In this document: piece after piece, positions 16,308 to 25,002 of the stretch
Layout: the number at the start of each line of letters is the position of its first letter
Numbering within the stretch: position 1 is the stretch's first letter
Assembly: GCF_004801885.1 (NCBI RefSeq)
Contig: NZ_SSSM01000003.1
Coordinates: forward strand, 310,001-374,000
Direction: 5' to 3'
Source: Naasia lichenicola
GTDB lineage: Bacteria > Actinomycetota > Actinomycetes > Actinomycetales > Microbacteriaceae
Length of the DNA: 64,000 nucleotides
Notes under the pieces: model-generated
Database searches by the model: none
Seen by the model: the letters and a program-made list of their open reading frames with translations, nothing else
Told to the model about the DNA's origin: nothing
Translations under genes and position numbers: made by a program

Positions 16308-17444
16308 GTGGCCATTGACTTCACCCGGTCCGAGCGAGGAACGCTCGGACTCGAATGGGAGCTCGCTCTCGTCGATCACTCGAGCGGTGATCTCGCCCCC
16401 GTGGCTCCCGAGATCCTCGAGCAGCTCGATCTCACCGACGACAGCGGCTTCTCCCGGCTGGCGGGCGAGCTGCTGACGAACACCGTCGAGGTCATCTCCG
16501 GGGTGCATTCGACGGTCGGCGCCGCGGTCCGCGACCTGGAGGAGACCATCGCCAAGGTCCGCGAGGTCGCCGAGCCCATGGGCGTGGATCTCATGTGCGC
16601 CGGCACCCATCCGTTCGCGCAGTGGACGCAGCAGCGGGTCACCGACAAGGAGCGCTACGCCACGCTCATCGATCGCACGCAGTGGTGGGGTCGGCAGATG
16701 CTCATCTGGGGCGTGCACATGCACGTCGGCGTCGAGGACCGGAGCAAGGTCCTCCCCATCCTCAACGGCCTGCTCACCTACTACCCGCATCTGCAGGCCC
16801 TGTCCGCGTCGAGTCCGTTCTGGACCGGCGAGGCGACGGGCTACGCCTCGAGCCGGGCCATGCTATTCCAGCAGCTGCCGACCGCCGGTCTCCCGCCGCA
16901 GTTCGCGGACTGGACCGAATACGAGGCGATGGTCGACGATCTGCTGCACATCGGCGTCATCGACCACTACGACGAGATCCGCTGGGACATCCGGCCATCG
17001 CCCAAGTGGGGCACCGTAGAGGTGCGCGCCTGCGACGGGATGTCCTCCACGCTCGAGGTCGGCGCTCTCGCGGCGCTGGTGCAGTGCCTCGTCGAGGAGC
17101 TGTCGGACCAGCTCGACCGCGGCGAGGAGGTGCCCACCATGCAGCCCTGGTACGTGCGGGAGAACAAGTGGCGCGCCGCCCGCTACGGCATGGAGACGAT
17201 CCTGATCCAGAACGCGGCCGGAGACGAGCGGCTGGTCCGTGATGACACTCGCGAGCTGATCGCCCGCCTCGATCCCATCGCCGACCGGCTCGGCTGCGCC
17301 GACGAGCTGCACGACCTCGAGGTGATCCTCGATCGCGGCGCGAGCTATGAGCGGCAGCTCGCGGTCTCGGCTCAGAACGCAGGCAGCACGAAGGCCGTCG
17401 TCGCCGCCCTGGTCGCTGAGCTCCGCGACGGCCTCGCCCGCTGA
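16308..17444 (+). CDS. YbdK-like carboxylate-amine ligase (glutamate-cysteine ligase family 2)
   Basis: ATP-dependent ligase of the GCS2 family that joins a carboxylate to an amine; weak glutamate-cysteine ligase activity is known for some members, but the true substrate is open. The 378-aa protein shows the family start RGTLGLEWELALVD (metal-binding Glu), AGTHPFAQW, HMHVGVED at about residue 140, and the C-terminal VRENKWRAARYGM. Start GTG. It is not in an evident operon, and no mycothiol or glutathione genes are nearby. Confidence 0.88.
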   Translation: MAIDFTRSERGTLGLEWELALVDHSSGDLAPVAPEILEQLDLTDDSGFSRLAGELLTNTVEVISGVHSTVGAAVRDLEETIAKVREVAEPMGVDLMCAGTHPFAQWTQQRVTDKERYATLIDRTQWWGRQMLIWGVHMHVGVEDRSKVLPILNGLLTYYPHLQALSASSPFWTGEATGYASSRAMLFQQLPTAGLPPQFADWTEYEAMVDDLLHIGVIDHYDEIRWDIRPSPKWGTVEVRACDGMSSTLEVGALAALVQCLVEELSDQLDRGEEVPTMQPWYVRENKWRAARYGMETILIQNAAGDERLVRDDTRELIARLDPIADRLGCADELHDLEVILDRGASYERQLAVSAQNAGSTKAVVAALVAELRDGLAR

Positions 17445-17468
17445 TCCGCACCGCTTCCGCGATGCGCC

Positions 17469-19562
17469 TCAGAATCGAGCGGGCAGATCGGCGATGAGCT
17501 TGTCGGGCTGGATGGGCAGGTCGCGCACCCGGATCCCGGTCGCGTGCGCCACCGCGTTGGCCACGGCGGCTGCTGCTCCCACGATCCCGATCTCCCCGAT
17601 CCCCTTGCCGCCCATCGGCGACAGGTGGGTGTCTTCCTCGTCGAGCCACTCGACTCGGATGTCCTTCACGTCGGCGCACGCGGGGATGTGGTAGGTCGCG
17701 AAGTCGTGGTTCGCGTAGTCGCCGAGGACGGTGTCGAGCTCGCCGACCTCGTGCAGCGCCATGCCGAGCCCCATGGTCATCGCGCCGATGAACTGCGAGC
17801 GGGCGAGCCGGGGATTCATGATCCGGCCGGCCGCGAAGACGCCCACCATCCGCGGCACGACGACCTCCCCCGAGTCGAGGTCCACCCGCACCTCGACGAA
17901 CTGGGCGCCGAAGGCGTGCCGCGACAGCTCCTCCTGCGCGGCGATCTCGGCGTCGGTCGTCGCCGTCACGGTGATGCCGTCGGGCGGGATGGTCATCCCC
18001 GTCTGGAGGCTGATCCGCAGCTCGCGGCAGGCCTTCGTCACCGCCCAGCCCCATGAGGCGGTGCCGGAGGATCCGCCGGCGACCGAGGCCTTCGGCAGAT
18101 TCGAATCGGCGATCCGGATGTCGATCGCCTCCGGCTCGACATCCAGGGCGTCCGCGGCGATCTGGCGCATGACCGTGCGGGATCCTGTGCCGATGTCGGT
18201 CGCGTTGATGCCGAGTCGGTAGCGGCCGTCCGGCATCGCGGTGACCACCGCGCCGCTCGGCTGCGCCATGGCCGGATAGGTCGATGCGGCCATGCCCGTC
18301 CCGATCGCCCACCGTCCGTCGATGTGCGCGGCGGGCCGCGGATCGCGCTCCGCCCAGCCGAAGAGCTCGGCTCCGCGCTCCATGCAGCCGATGAGGTCGC
18401 GGCTGCTGTACGGCACGTCGAGCTCCGGGTCGCGCTCGGGCTCGTTCCGACGACGCAGCTCGATCGGGTCGATGCCGGCGGCCGCCGCGAGCTCGTCCAT
18501 CGCCGACTCGAGCGCGTACATCCCCGGACACTCCCCGGGTGCGCGCATCCATCGCGGCGTCGGGACGTCGAGGGCGACGAGTCGGTGCGTGGTGCGCCGG
18601 TTGGGCGCCGCGTACATATGCCGCGTCGCTTCGGCGGTCTGCTCGGCGAACTCGAACAGCGTCGAGGTCTGCGAGAAGGCCTCGTGCGAGATCGCCGTCA
18701 GCCGCCCATCCGCATCCGCGCCGAGCCGCATCCGCGACACCGTCGGCGTCCGATACCCGGCCAGCGAGGACATCATCTGACGGGTGTAGGCGAGCTTGAC
18801 CCGCCGTCCGGTGATCTTGGCGGCGATCGCCGCCAGGGGCACGTTCGGCCGCGGCGATCCCTTCGATCCGAAGCCTCCACCCACGTGCTCCGCGCGGACA
18901 TGGACCGCCTCGCCGGGGATGCCGAAGAGTGCGCCGATCTGCTCGGCGGTGACGCTACTCCCCTGCGTCGAATCGACCAGCTCGAGCCGGCCGCCCTGCC
19001 ATTCGGCCGTGGTCGCGTGCGGCTCCATCGGGTTGTTGAACAGCGCGGGCGTGCTGTAGCTGTGGTCGATGGAGGTCACGGCATCGGCGAGCGCGACGTC
19101 GACCTCGCCGATCACGCTGTCGGTCTCGAAGGCGGGGTTCACCTTGTCCGGGGCGTAGAGCCGAAGATGGTCCGGGCTCATCAGGACATCGGATTCACCC
19201 GCGGAGTAGCTGACCTCGAGGACGTTCGCCGCTTCGCGCGCGGTCTCGAGGGTTTCGGCGATCACCACCGCCACGGGTTGGCCGCGGTAGGAGATGATCG
19301 CGTGCTGGAGCACATTGAGCTCCCCGTCGCCGGTGTCCTCGAGATGCGGGGCGTTCCGCCAGGTGACCACCTCGACGACCCCGGGGAGAGCGAGGACGGC
19401 GTCGACACCGATGTCGAGGATGCGTCCCGTCACGATCGACGACTGCACGACCCAGCCGTAGAGCGTCTCCTGCTCCGCCGTCGTCTCATAGGCGTAGTCC
19501 GCCGCACCGGTGACCTTCTCGATGCCCTCGATCCGGGCGAGGGAGGCGCCGATCGCGCTCAC
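17469..19562 (-). CDS. Molybdopterin-binding large subunit of a PaoABC-like aldehyde oxidoreductase
   Basis: Catalytic subunit of a xanthine-oxidase-family hydroxylase, with a molybdenum cofactor oxidising an aldehyde or N-heterocycle. The 697 residues carry the substrate-channel and cofactor motifs HVGGGFGSKGSPRP, RAPGECPGMYALES (with the conserved Arg), GINATDIGTGSRTVM and the C-terminal GGKGIGEIGIVGAAAAVANA (catalytic Glu). The GTG start overlaps the FAD-subunit stop (GTGA). The family match is closer to PaoC/YagR than to XdhB, judged from its FAD partner's extra cysteine motif. No XdhC/PaoD maturation gene is in the window. Confidence 0.9.
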   Translation of the reverse strand: MSAIGASLARIEGIEKVTGAADYAYETTAEQETLYGWVVQSSIVTGRILDIGVDAVLALPGVVEVVTWRNAPHLEDTGDGELNVLQHAIISYRGQPVAVVIAETLETAREAANVLEVSYSAGESDVLMSPDHLRLYAPDKVNPAFETDSVIGEVDVALADAVTSIDHSYSTPALFNNPMEPHATTAEWQGGRLELVDSTQGSSVTAEQIGALFGIPGEAVHVRAEHVGGGFGSKGSPRPNVPLAAIAAKITGRRVKLAYTRQMMSSLAGYRTPTVSRMRLGADADGRLTAISHEAFSQTSTLFEFAEQTAEATRHMYAAPNRRTTHRLVALDVPTPRWMRAPGECPGMYALESAMDELAAAAGIDPIELRRRNEPERDPELDVPYSSRDLIGCMERGAELFGWAERDPRPAAHIDGRWAIGTGMAASTYPAMAQPSGAVVTAMPDGRYRLGINATDIGTGSRTVMRQIAADALDVEPEAIDIRIADSNLPKASVAGGSSGTASWGWAVTKACRELRISLQTGMTIPPDGITVTATTDAEIAAQEELSRHAFGAQFVEVRVDLDSGEVVVPRMVGVFAAGRIMNPRLARSQFIGAMTMGLGMALHEVGELDTVLGDYANHDFATYHIPACADVKDIRVEWLDEEDTHLSPMGGKGIGEIGIVGAAAAVANAVAHATGIRVRDLPIQPDKLIADLPARF

Positions 19563-20542
19563 GGGTGCGCCAGCTCGTCGAGGACCCCGACGACGAGCCG
19601 GGTGACCAATGGGATCTTGAAGGCGTTCTGCTCGGTAGGCCTCGCGATGTCGAGCTCGGCTCGGATCGCCGCCTCGAATCTGTCCGGCGTGGCAGGAGAG
19701 CCGCGGAGGAGCTCTTCGGCCACGGTCGCCCGCCACGGCTTGTGGGACACGGCGCCCACAGCGATGCGGAGATCGCGGATGATGCCGTCCTCGACGTCGA
19801 GCGCCGCGGCGACGGACGCGAGCGCGAAGGCGTAGGAGCGGCGATCGCGGGCCTTGCGGTAGGTGGAACGCCCGCCGAACGACAGCGGCGGGACCTCGAC
19901 GGAGGTGATCAGCGCGCCGGGTGGGAGGTTCGTGTCACGACTCGGGTCGTCGCCCGGGAGGCGGTGGAAGCCGCTCATCGGCAGCGAGTCCGGTCCGGCG
20001 GCCGTCTCGAAGTGCACGATCGCATCCAGCGCGGTGAGGGCGACGGCCATGTCTCCCGGGTGGGTGGCGATGCAGTGCTCCGAGGCGCCGAGGATCGCGA
20101 GCTCGCGCGAGACGCCGACGATGGCGGGACAGCCGGATCCGGGCTCGCGCTTGTTGCAGGGCTTGCTGGAATCCATGAAGTAGACGCAGCGGGTGCGCTG
20201 CAGGAGGTTGCCGCCGACGCTCGCCATGTTCCTCAGCTGACCGGAGGCGGCCGACAGCAGGGCCCGGGACAGCACGGGGTACCGCTCTCGGATGACCGGA
20301 TCGGCGGCGAGGTCGCTGTTGCGGACGGCGGCTCCGATGCGCACGGCGCCGTCCGCCTCCACGACGATCCCGCCGAGGTCCAGCCGGTTGACGTCGACGA
20401 GACGCGAGGGGGTCTCGACGCGCAGTCGCATCAGGTCGACCAGGTTGGTGCCCCCGGCGAGGTACTTCGCATCCGGGTCCCGCTCGAGCGTCGCCACCGC
20501 ACCCGCGACGTCGTCCGCACGCTCGTACTCGAATGGCTTCAT
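19559..20542 (-). CDS. FAD subunit of the aldehyde oxidoreductase, with extra Fe-S loop
   Basis: Electron-transfer subunit that binds FAD between the Fe-S and molybdenum subunits. MKPFEYERADDVAGAV, the FAD loop KYLAGGTNLVDLMRL (about 34-48) and IGAAVRNSDL are typical. A loop carries RTRCVYFMDSSKPCNKR, GSGCPAI and later SEHCIATHPGD: four cysteines in the pattern that binds a [4Fe-4S] cluster in E. coli PaoB. 327 aa. Its ATG overlaps the 2Fe-2S subunit stop, and its stop overlaps the large-subunit start, so the three subunits are translationally coupled. Confidence 0.9.
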   Translation of the reverse strand: MKPFEYERADDVAGAVATLERDPDAKYLAGGTNLVDLMRLRVETPSRLVDVNRLDLGGIVVEADGAVRIGAAVRNSDLAADPVIRERYPVLSRALLSAASGQLRNMASVGGNLLQRTRCVYFMDSSKPCNKREPGSGCPAIVGVSRELAILGASEHCIATHPGDMAVALTALDAIVHFETAAGPDSLPMSGFHRLPGDDPSRDTNLPPGALITSVEVPPLSFGGRSTYRKARDRRSYAFALASVAAALDVEDGIIRDLRIAVGAVSHKPWRATVAEELLRGSPATPDRFEAAIRAELDIARPTEQNAFKIPLVTRLVVGVLDELAHP

Positions 20543-21147
20543 CCCGCCACCTCCTCCACGGAGGGGATCGGATGGAACTCCTCGCGCCGCGGCAGGTCGG
20601 TGCCGTCGTCGCTGCCCTCGCCGGCGGCGTCGAGCACCGCAGGGACGATGTTCGCGTAGGCCCCGCATCGGCAGAGGTTGCCGCTCATCCGCTCTCGCAC
20701 CTCCTCGTCATCGAGGACCACCGCTGCAGCGCTGAGGTCCTCCGTCACATGACTCGGCCAGCCGTCCTTCGCCTCGCGGATCGCGCCGACCGCGGAGCAG
20801 ATCTGCCCGGGGGTGCAGTAGCCGCACTGGAAGGCGTCGCGCTCGAGGAAGGCGCGCTGAACGGGATGCAGCTCTCCGCCGTCCGAGAGACCCTCGATGG
20901 TGTGGATTTCGGCGCCGTCGAGTGTCACGGCGAGAGTGAGACAGGCATTCACGCGGCGCGAGTCGACGAGCACCGTGCAGGCGCCGCACTGCCCGTGATC
21001 GCAGCCCTTCTTCGCTCCCGTCAGCCCGAGCTGCTCGCGGAGCAGGTCGAGGAGAGAGGTCCTGTTGTCGACCTCGACCGCTGTGCGCTCGCCGTTGAGG
21101 GTGATCGCGATGGCCGACCGAGGTACCTCGATGCGCGTCGCTGCCAT
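20539..21147 (-). CDS. 2Fe-2S subunit of the aldehyde oxidoreductase
   Basis: Small electron-transfer subunit with two [2Fe-2S] clusters. The plant-ferredoxin-like domain has GCDHGQCGACTVLVD and a further Cys in VNACLTL. The second all-helical domain has FQCGYCTPGQICSA and GNLCRCGAYANIVPA. 202 aa, with no obvious Tat signal, unlike E. coli PaoA. A perfect leaderless -10 stands before its ATG, making it the first gene of the three-gene operon. Confidence 0.93.
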   Translation of the reverse strand: MAATRIEVPRSAIAITLNGERTAVEVDNRTSLLDLLREQLGLTGAKKGCDHGQCGACTVLVDSRRVNACLTLAVTLDGAEIHTIEGLSDGGELHPVQRAFLERDAFQCGYCTPGQICSAVGAIREAKDGWPSHVTEDLSAAAVVLDDEEVRERMSGNLCRCGAYANIVPAVLDAAGEGSDDGTDLPRREEFHPIPSVEEVAG

Positions 21148-21153
21148 CGCTTC

Positions 21154-21159
21154 ACGATA
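21154..21159 (-). promoter_or_regulatory. Leaderless -10 element of the aldehyde oxidoreductase operon
   Basis: TATCGT exactly six bases before ATG 21147. Confidence 0.55.
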
Positions 21160-21225
21160 GGGATGCCGAGCGCCGCCGTCACGGGCTTGCGACCGACCCG
21201 TGACGCGGCTATGCCGCAGCCCGCC

Positions 21226-22026
21226 TCAGCCGTTGTGGGCGTCGCGCCAGGCGATCCAGCGGCGGACGGTGTCGATGTCGTAGGTCGGGCCCGTGACGCC
21301 GATCGTGAACAGGCGCACGCCGACCTCGAGCAGCTCGTCGGCGGTCTTCTCGTCCCGTCCGCGCAGCTCGTTCGAGAGCTCGATCTCGCTGACATCGCGG
21401 CCGACCTCGGCGGCGTGCTGCTCGAGGATGCCGAGCTTGCGGGTCATCGTCTCGACATCGCCGAAGCTGTGCCAGATGTCGGCGTGCTCGGCGACCAGGC
21501 GCAGCGTCTTCTTCTCTCCTCCGCCGCCGATCAGGATCGGGATGTCGCGGGTGGGTGCCGGGTTCAGCTTCGTCCAGCGATCGCGGATGGTCGGCAGATC
21601 TGCGGCGAGCGCGTCGAGACGCGATCCGACCGTGCCGAACTCGTAGCCGTACTCGTCGTAGTCCCGCTCGAACCAGCCGGAGCCGGTGCCGAAGATGAAC
21701 CGGCCGTCGCTGATGTGATCGATGGTGCGGGCCATGTCGGCCTGGAGGTTGGGGTTGCGGTAGGTGTTGCAGTTGACGAGGGGGCCGATCTCGATCCGGT
21801 TGGTCTGCTCGGCCCACGCGGCGAGGATCGTCCACGACTCGAAGTGCAGCCCGTCCGGCTCACCGGACAGCGGGTAGAAGTGGTCCCAGTTGAAGATGAT
21901 GTCCGCTCCGAGATCCTCGGAGATGGCCGCCGCCTCGCGGATCGCGGCGTATGGCGCGTGCTGGGGCGCGATCTGCACGCCGAGTCGGATGGGACGCTGG
22001 TCGGCCTTGAAGGCATCGATGCTCAC
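21226..22026 (-). CDS. LLM-class F420-dependent oxidoreductase
   Basis: Luciferase-like TIM-barrel flavin/F420 enzyme; substrate unknown. The 266 residues open with IRLGVQIAPQHAPYAAIREA and contain the barrel motifs NWDHFYPLSG, IGPLVNCNTYRNPNL, HISDGRFIFGTGSGWFERD and ILIGGGGEKKTL. F420 rather than FMN use is inferred from family resemblance and from F420 biosynthesis genes in this window. Start is GTG, preceded by a leaderless-type TAGGCT. Single-gene unit between the aldehyde oxidoreductase and the SnoaL-like gene. Confidence 0.85.
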   Translation of the reverse strand: MSIDAFKADQRPIRLGVQIAPQHAPYAAIREAAAISEDLGADIIFNWDHFYPLSGEPDGLHFESWTILAAWAEQTNRIEIGPLVNCNTYRNPNLQADMARTIDHISDGRFIFGTGSGWFERDYDEYGYEFGTVGSRLDALAADLPTIRDRWTKLNPAPTRDIPILIGGGGEKKTLRLVAEHADIWHSFGDVETMTRKLGILEQHAAEVGRDVSEIELSNELRGRDEKTADELLEVGVRLFTIGVTGPTYDIDTVRRWIAWRDAHNG

Positions 22027-22032
22027 TCGACA

Positions 22033-22038
22033 AGCCTA
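22033..22038 (-). promoter_or_regulatory. Leaderless -10 element of the LLM gene at 21.2-22.0 kb
   Basis: TAGGCT exactly six bases before GTG 22026; no Shine-Dalgarno. Confidence 0.55.
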
Positions 22039-22142
22039 CGGCTGGCACACACCGCTCTGACCTCGGGCGTTGAGCAGACACTCGAAGTGGAGGCGTAGGC
22101 AGGGAACACGGAAACGTCCGAACTCGATCCCCTAGGAGCGAC

Positions 22143-22568
22143 ATGGCCATCGCCACAACCTCAGCCCGAGACACCAACCTGGAGGCGCAGCAGCGGCTCG
22201 GCGAACTCCTCACCGCACGGGACATCGACTCCCTCGACGAGATCTTCGCGACCGATGTCGTCGATCACGACCCGGCGCCCGGTCAGCCGGACGGCGTCGC
22301 GGGGATCAAGGAGTTCTGGACCACGTTCCTCAGCGCCTTCCCCGACGCGACCATGACGCCGCAGGTCGTCTCGGCGGACGACGAGCATGTCACCGTCGTG
22401 CTCGACGTCGAGGGCACGCACACGGGTGAGTTCCAGGGGATCGCGCCGAGCGGAAAGCGCATCAAGGTGCGCGGCATCCAGGTGGGACGCTTCGCCGACG
22501 GAAAGCTGGTCGAGCGCTGGGGCGCCACGGACGAGGCGGGCATCCTCACGCAGATCGGCGCCGCCTGA
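22143..22568 (+). CDS. SnoaL-like ester cyclase-family protein
   Basis: 141-aa alpha+beta barrel of the SnoaL/NTF2-like group. Visible features are ATDVVDHDPAPGQPDGVAGIKEFW (read here as ATDVVDHDPAP then DGVAGIKEFW), SAFPDATMTPQVVSADDEHV, and the strand run GTHTGEFQGIAPSGK followed by RWGATDEAG. Such stand-alone proteins have diverse, mostly untested roles, so no polyketide link is implied. AGGAG stands five bases before the ATG. A strong hairpin follows its stop. Confidence 0.85.
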   Translation: MAIATTSARDTNLEAQQRLGELLTARDIDSLDEIFATDVVDHDPAPGQPDGVAGIKEFWTTFLSAFPDATMTPQVVSADDEHVTVVLDVEGTHTGEFQGIAPSGKRIKVRGIQVGRFADGKLVERWGATDEAGILTQIGAA

Positions 22569-22604
22569 TCCCCTGCCGCTCTGCCGGTCGAGCGGGTCGA
22601 AGGA

Positions 22605-22644
22605 GGGGCTCCGTCCGCGCTGCAGAGGCGGATGGAGCCCCTTT
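22605..22644. terminator. Bidirectional terminator between the SnoaL-like and META genes
   Basis: Arms GGGGCTCCGTCCGC (22605-22618) and GCGGATGGAGCCCC (22628-22641) pair with one mismatch around a 9-base loop and are followed by TTT. Placed between convergent genes. Confidence 0.75.
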
Positions 22645-22697
22645 CGGCGCTCGCTGCGCCGCCGCTCCCCGGCCCGAACCGGATGAGCGGAGCCTGA

Positions 22698-23528
22698 TCA
22701 GGGCTGCGGGGTGAGCAGGCCGATGACGGCGCCGAGCTCGTCCCAGATCTGCACGGTGCCGTTGCTGAGAACCGCGGCGTGGGTGCCCGAGAGCCATGAG
22801 TAGCGCTGCACCGCATCGCAGACCCGGTCGCCCATCGCTGCGGTGTCCGGTGCGACGACGGAGGTGAGCTGCTGGCCGTCGATGGACCAGGTGCCCGACT
22901 GCACGAGGCATCCGTCGGTGGCGCTGACGGTGCCGTCGGCGCGGAATTCCACGGATGAGCCCTCGGCGACGGAGATGGCGTCCAGGTCGACGTCCGCCGG
23001 GGTCCACCGGCCGACGAGCTCCTCGGCCGTGGGCGAGACGGGCAGCGCGCTGCCGTCGCCGATGCCTGGCTCGATGGGCATCGCGCCCTCGGTGCTGGGC
23101 GTGAGCCGCCCGATGGAGGCGCCGTCGGCGTCGGCGAGCACGAGCTCGCCGTCCTCGAATCCGATCGAGCGGGCGGTGGAGAGCCAGGTGTGGGTGTCGA
23201 CGTAGCCGTCGCAGAACATCTCGGTGTGCGGGCCGGTCTCCGCGGTGAAGGTCGTGCCCTCCAGCGTCCAGGTGCCCTCTCCCCCGTTGCAGCCATCGGA
23301 CAGGGTCACCGTGCCGTCGTCGTCGAACTGCACGAAGGCATCGGGCGATGCGCCCTCGTCCGTCGGCACCCAGCGTCCGAGCAGCTGGGCGCGGGCCGGA
23401 CCGACCGAGTCGGACTGGCCGTCCGATCCGGAGGAGCCGGCGGTGGCGGCACAGGCGCTGAGCAGAGCCGCCGCGGCGACGGCGATCGCGGCGGTGAGCA
23501 GGCGTCGGGCGATCGGCGTGGCAGTCAT
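22698..23528 (-). CDS. Lipoprotein with two META-type domains
   Basis: Exported protein anchored by lipid: a signal sequence (RRLLTAAIAVAAAALLSAC) ends in the lipobox LSAC at about residues 23-26. Two repeats resembling META (DUF306/HslJ-like) domains follow, each starting with a phrase of the form LLGRWVPTDEG or LVGRWTPADVD and each with a GCNGGEGTW- or GCLVQSGTW-type core. META-domain lipoproteins are linked to cell-envelope stress in other bacteria, but the role here is unknown. Divergent from an ECF sigma factor gene, which may point to shared envelope-stress regulation. Confidence 0.8.
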   Translation of the reverse strand: MTATPIARRLLTAAIAVAAAALLSACAATAGSSGSDGQSDSVGPARAQLLGRWVPTDEGASPDAFVQFDDDGTVTLSDGCNGGEGTWTLEGTTFTAETGPHTEMFCDGYVDTHTWLSTARSIGFEDGELVLADADGASIGRLTPSTEGAMPIEPGIGDGSALPVSPTAEELVGRWTPADVDLDAISVAEGSSVEFRADGTVSATDGCLVQSGTWSIDGQQLTSVVAPDTAAMGDRVCDAVQRYSWLSGTHAAVLSNGTVQIWDELGAVIGLLTPQP

Positions 23529-23764
23529 GTCGGTCCGTCCTCGGTTCGGCGTGAGGCGCAGAGGCGTCTCTGCAGGGGAGTGTCCGCCGACACGGGAAGC
23601 GTCTCAGATCGGCGTCGGAGGCAGTGGGATCCCGATCCGAGCGCGCCGGTGTGAGACGATCCCGAGCGAGGCGGACAGTCCATGATGTGAGCACCGTCCT
23701 CGAAGGGAACCCGACCTGGGACCGCGCGTCCTGGCGGCGGGTCCCGGCGAGCAGAGGAGCGCGG

Positions 23765-24412
23765 ATGGAGGGCGGTGCCGAGCGCGCGGCCGCCCGCGCC
23801 GACCAGTCCGGCGTCGATCCGGCGCACGAGCCGGACATCGACTCGGGTCTCCACGGCGACGTCGAGCCGTCGGACGGCGATCTGCTCGAGCTCTTGGCGC
23901 TCGCCGGGGATCGGAAGGCGTTCGATGCGCTCGTCCGGCGGCACAGCCGGGCCGTCTATCTCGCGGCGCTGTCGGTCACCGGTGTCGCGGCGGACGCGGA
24001 GGAGCTCGCCCAAGACGCCTTCCTGGTGCTCTGGCGCAGGAGGACGGATGACGTGCGCCTTGTCGCCGACTCGGTCGCGCCGTGGCTCATCGTGACGGCT
24101 CGCAACCTGGCCCTCAATCGGATCCGCGGCGAGAAGCGCCTGCGACTGCGTGAGGAGCGGGCGCGCGAGCTGACCGAGCTCGCCGATCCTCAGGCGGAGC
24201 TGCTCGCCGCCACGGCACGCGATGCGGTCGATGCGGCGCTCGCCGGCCTCGATCCGCTCGACGCGCAGATCGCCCGACTCTGTCTGGCGGACGGTCTCAG
24301 CTACGCAGAGGCGGCCGAGAAGCTGGGCGTCGCGCACGGCGTGGTCCGCAACCGGCTCTCGCGCACCCGCCGCCGACTGCGAGATCTGCTCGGCAACGGG
24401 AGCGACTCATGA
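23765..24412 (+). CDS. RNA polymerase sigma factor, ECF type
   Basis: Sigma-70 family factor with region 2 (DRKAFDALVRRHSRAVYLAA, then DAEELAQDAFLVLWRRR and WLIVTARNLALNRIRGEKR) and region 4 (LDPLDAQIARLCLADGLSYA, then AEKLGVAHGVVRNRLSRTRRRL). The first 45 residues are acidic and not conserved. Start is the ATG preceded by GAGGAG; an upstream ATG adding 47 residues is rejected. 215 aa. Its stop overlaps the start of the next gene (ATGA), the typical layout of a sigma/anti-sigma pair. Confidence 0.88.
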   Translation: MEGGAERAAARADQSGVDPAHEPDIDSGLHGDVEPSDGDLLELLALAGDRKAFDALVRRHSRAVYLAALSVTGVAADAEELAQDAFLVLWRRRTDDVRLVADSVAPWLIVTARNLALNRIRGEKRLRLREERARELTELADPQAELLAATARDAVDAALAGLDPLDAQIARLCLADGLSYAEAAEKLGVAHGVVRNRLSRTRRRLRDLLGNGSDS

Positions 24413-24939
24413 CCTCTGGACGCCCGGACATCGAGCCCTCCGCCGCGGCGCTCGACCGGATCGCGGCTGCGGTGTCGCTGCGGATCGATCGATCCCGGCG
24501 ACGCTCACGGCTGGCGTTCGGGCTGGCGGCGAGCATTGCGGCGATCCTCGTAGTGGCCGGGATCAGCGTCGCGATCCAGCCGACAGCCGGTCAGGTCGGC
24601 TGCTACGCCGCGTCTGATCCTGCGTCGCTCACCTCGAACGGCGACCTGGAGTCGGGTGAAGGAACGGCGGCGGAGCGCGCGTTGATCCAGTGCACGACGG
24701 TGGCTGCGGCCGCGGACAGCCGCCAGGAGAGCACGGCCGGCGGGTCGAGCGACAGCGCCGCCCCCGGTGCCGACGGAAGCGGAGACGCGAGCAGCTCGAC
24801 GATGGCGGATTCGAGCGCGCTGCCCGAGTACCTGGTCTGCCGCACCGGCGACGACTACGGCGTGCTCACCCTCGATCCGACGGCGCGGATCGATCCGCTC
24901 GCCGCCTGTGCGGCGATCGGCATGCAGCCCGCCGAGTAG
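24409..24939 (+). CDS. Single-pass membrane protein coupled to the ECF sigma factor (possible anti-sigma)
   Basis: 176 aa. The N-terminal 38 residues are cytoplasmic and basic at the end (RIDRSRRRSR), followed by one membrane helix (LAFGLAASIAAILVVAGISVAI). An extracytoplasmic region with a Ser/Gly/Asp-rich linker and four Cys (QVGCYA, IQCTT, LVCRTGDD, LAACAAIG) completes it. Position and topology resemble an anti-sigma factor, but the cytoplasmic part is much shorter than usual and lacks the HxxxCxxC zinc motif, so the role is an inference from position. No homologue recognised. Confidence 0.65.
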   Translation: MTSGRPDIEPSAAALDRIAAAVSLRIDRSRRRSRLAFGLAASIAAILVVAGISVAIQPTAGQVGCYAASDPASLTSNGDLESGEGTAAERALIQCTTVAAAADSRQESTAGGSSDSAAPGADGSGDASSSTMADSSALPEYLVCRTGDDYGVLTLDPTARIDPLAACAAIGMQPAE

Positions 24940-25002
24940 CTCCGGCGCGAACGCGGAGCGGGCCGGCTGGGCAGCGCCGCCCCGCGGATCGTCGGGTCCC
25001 CG

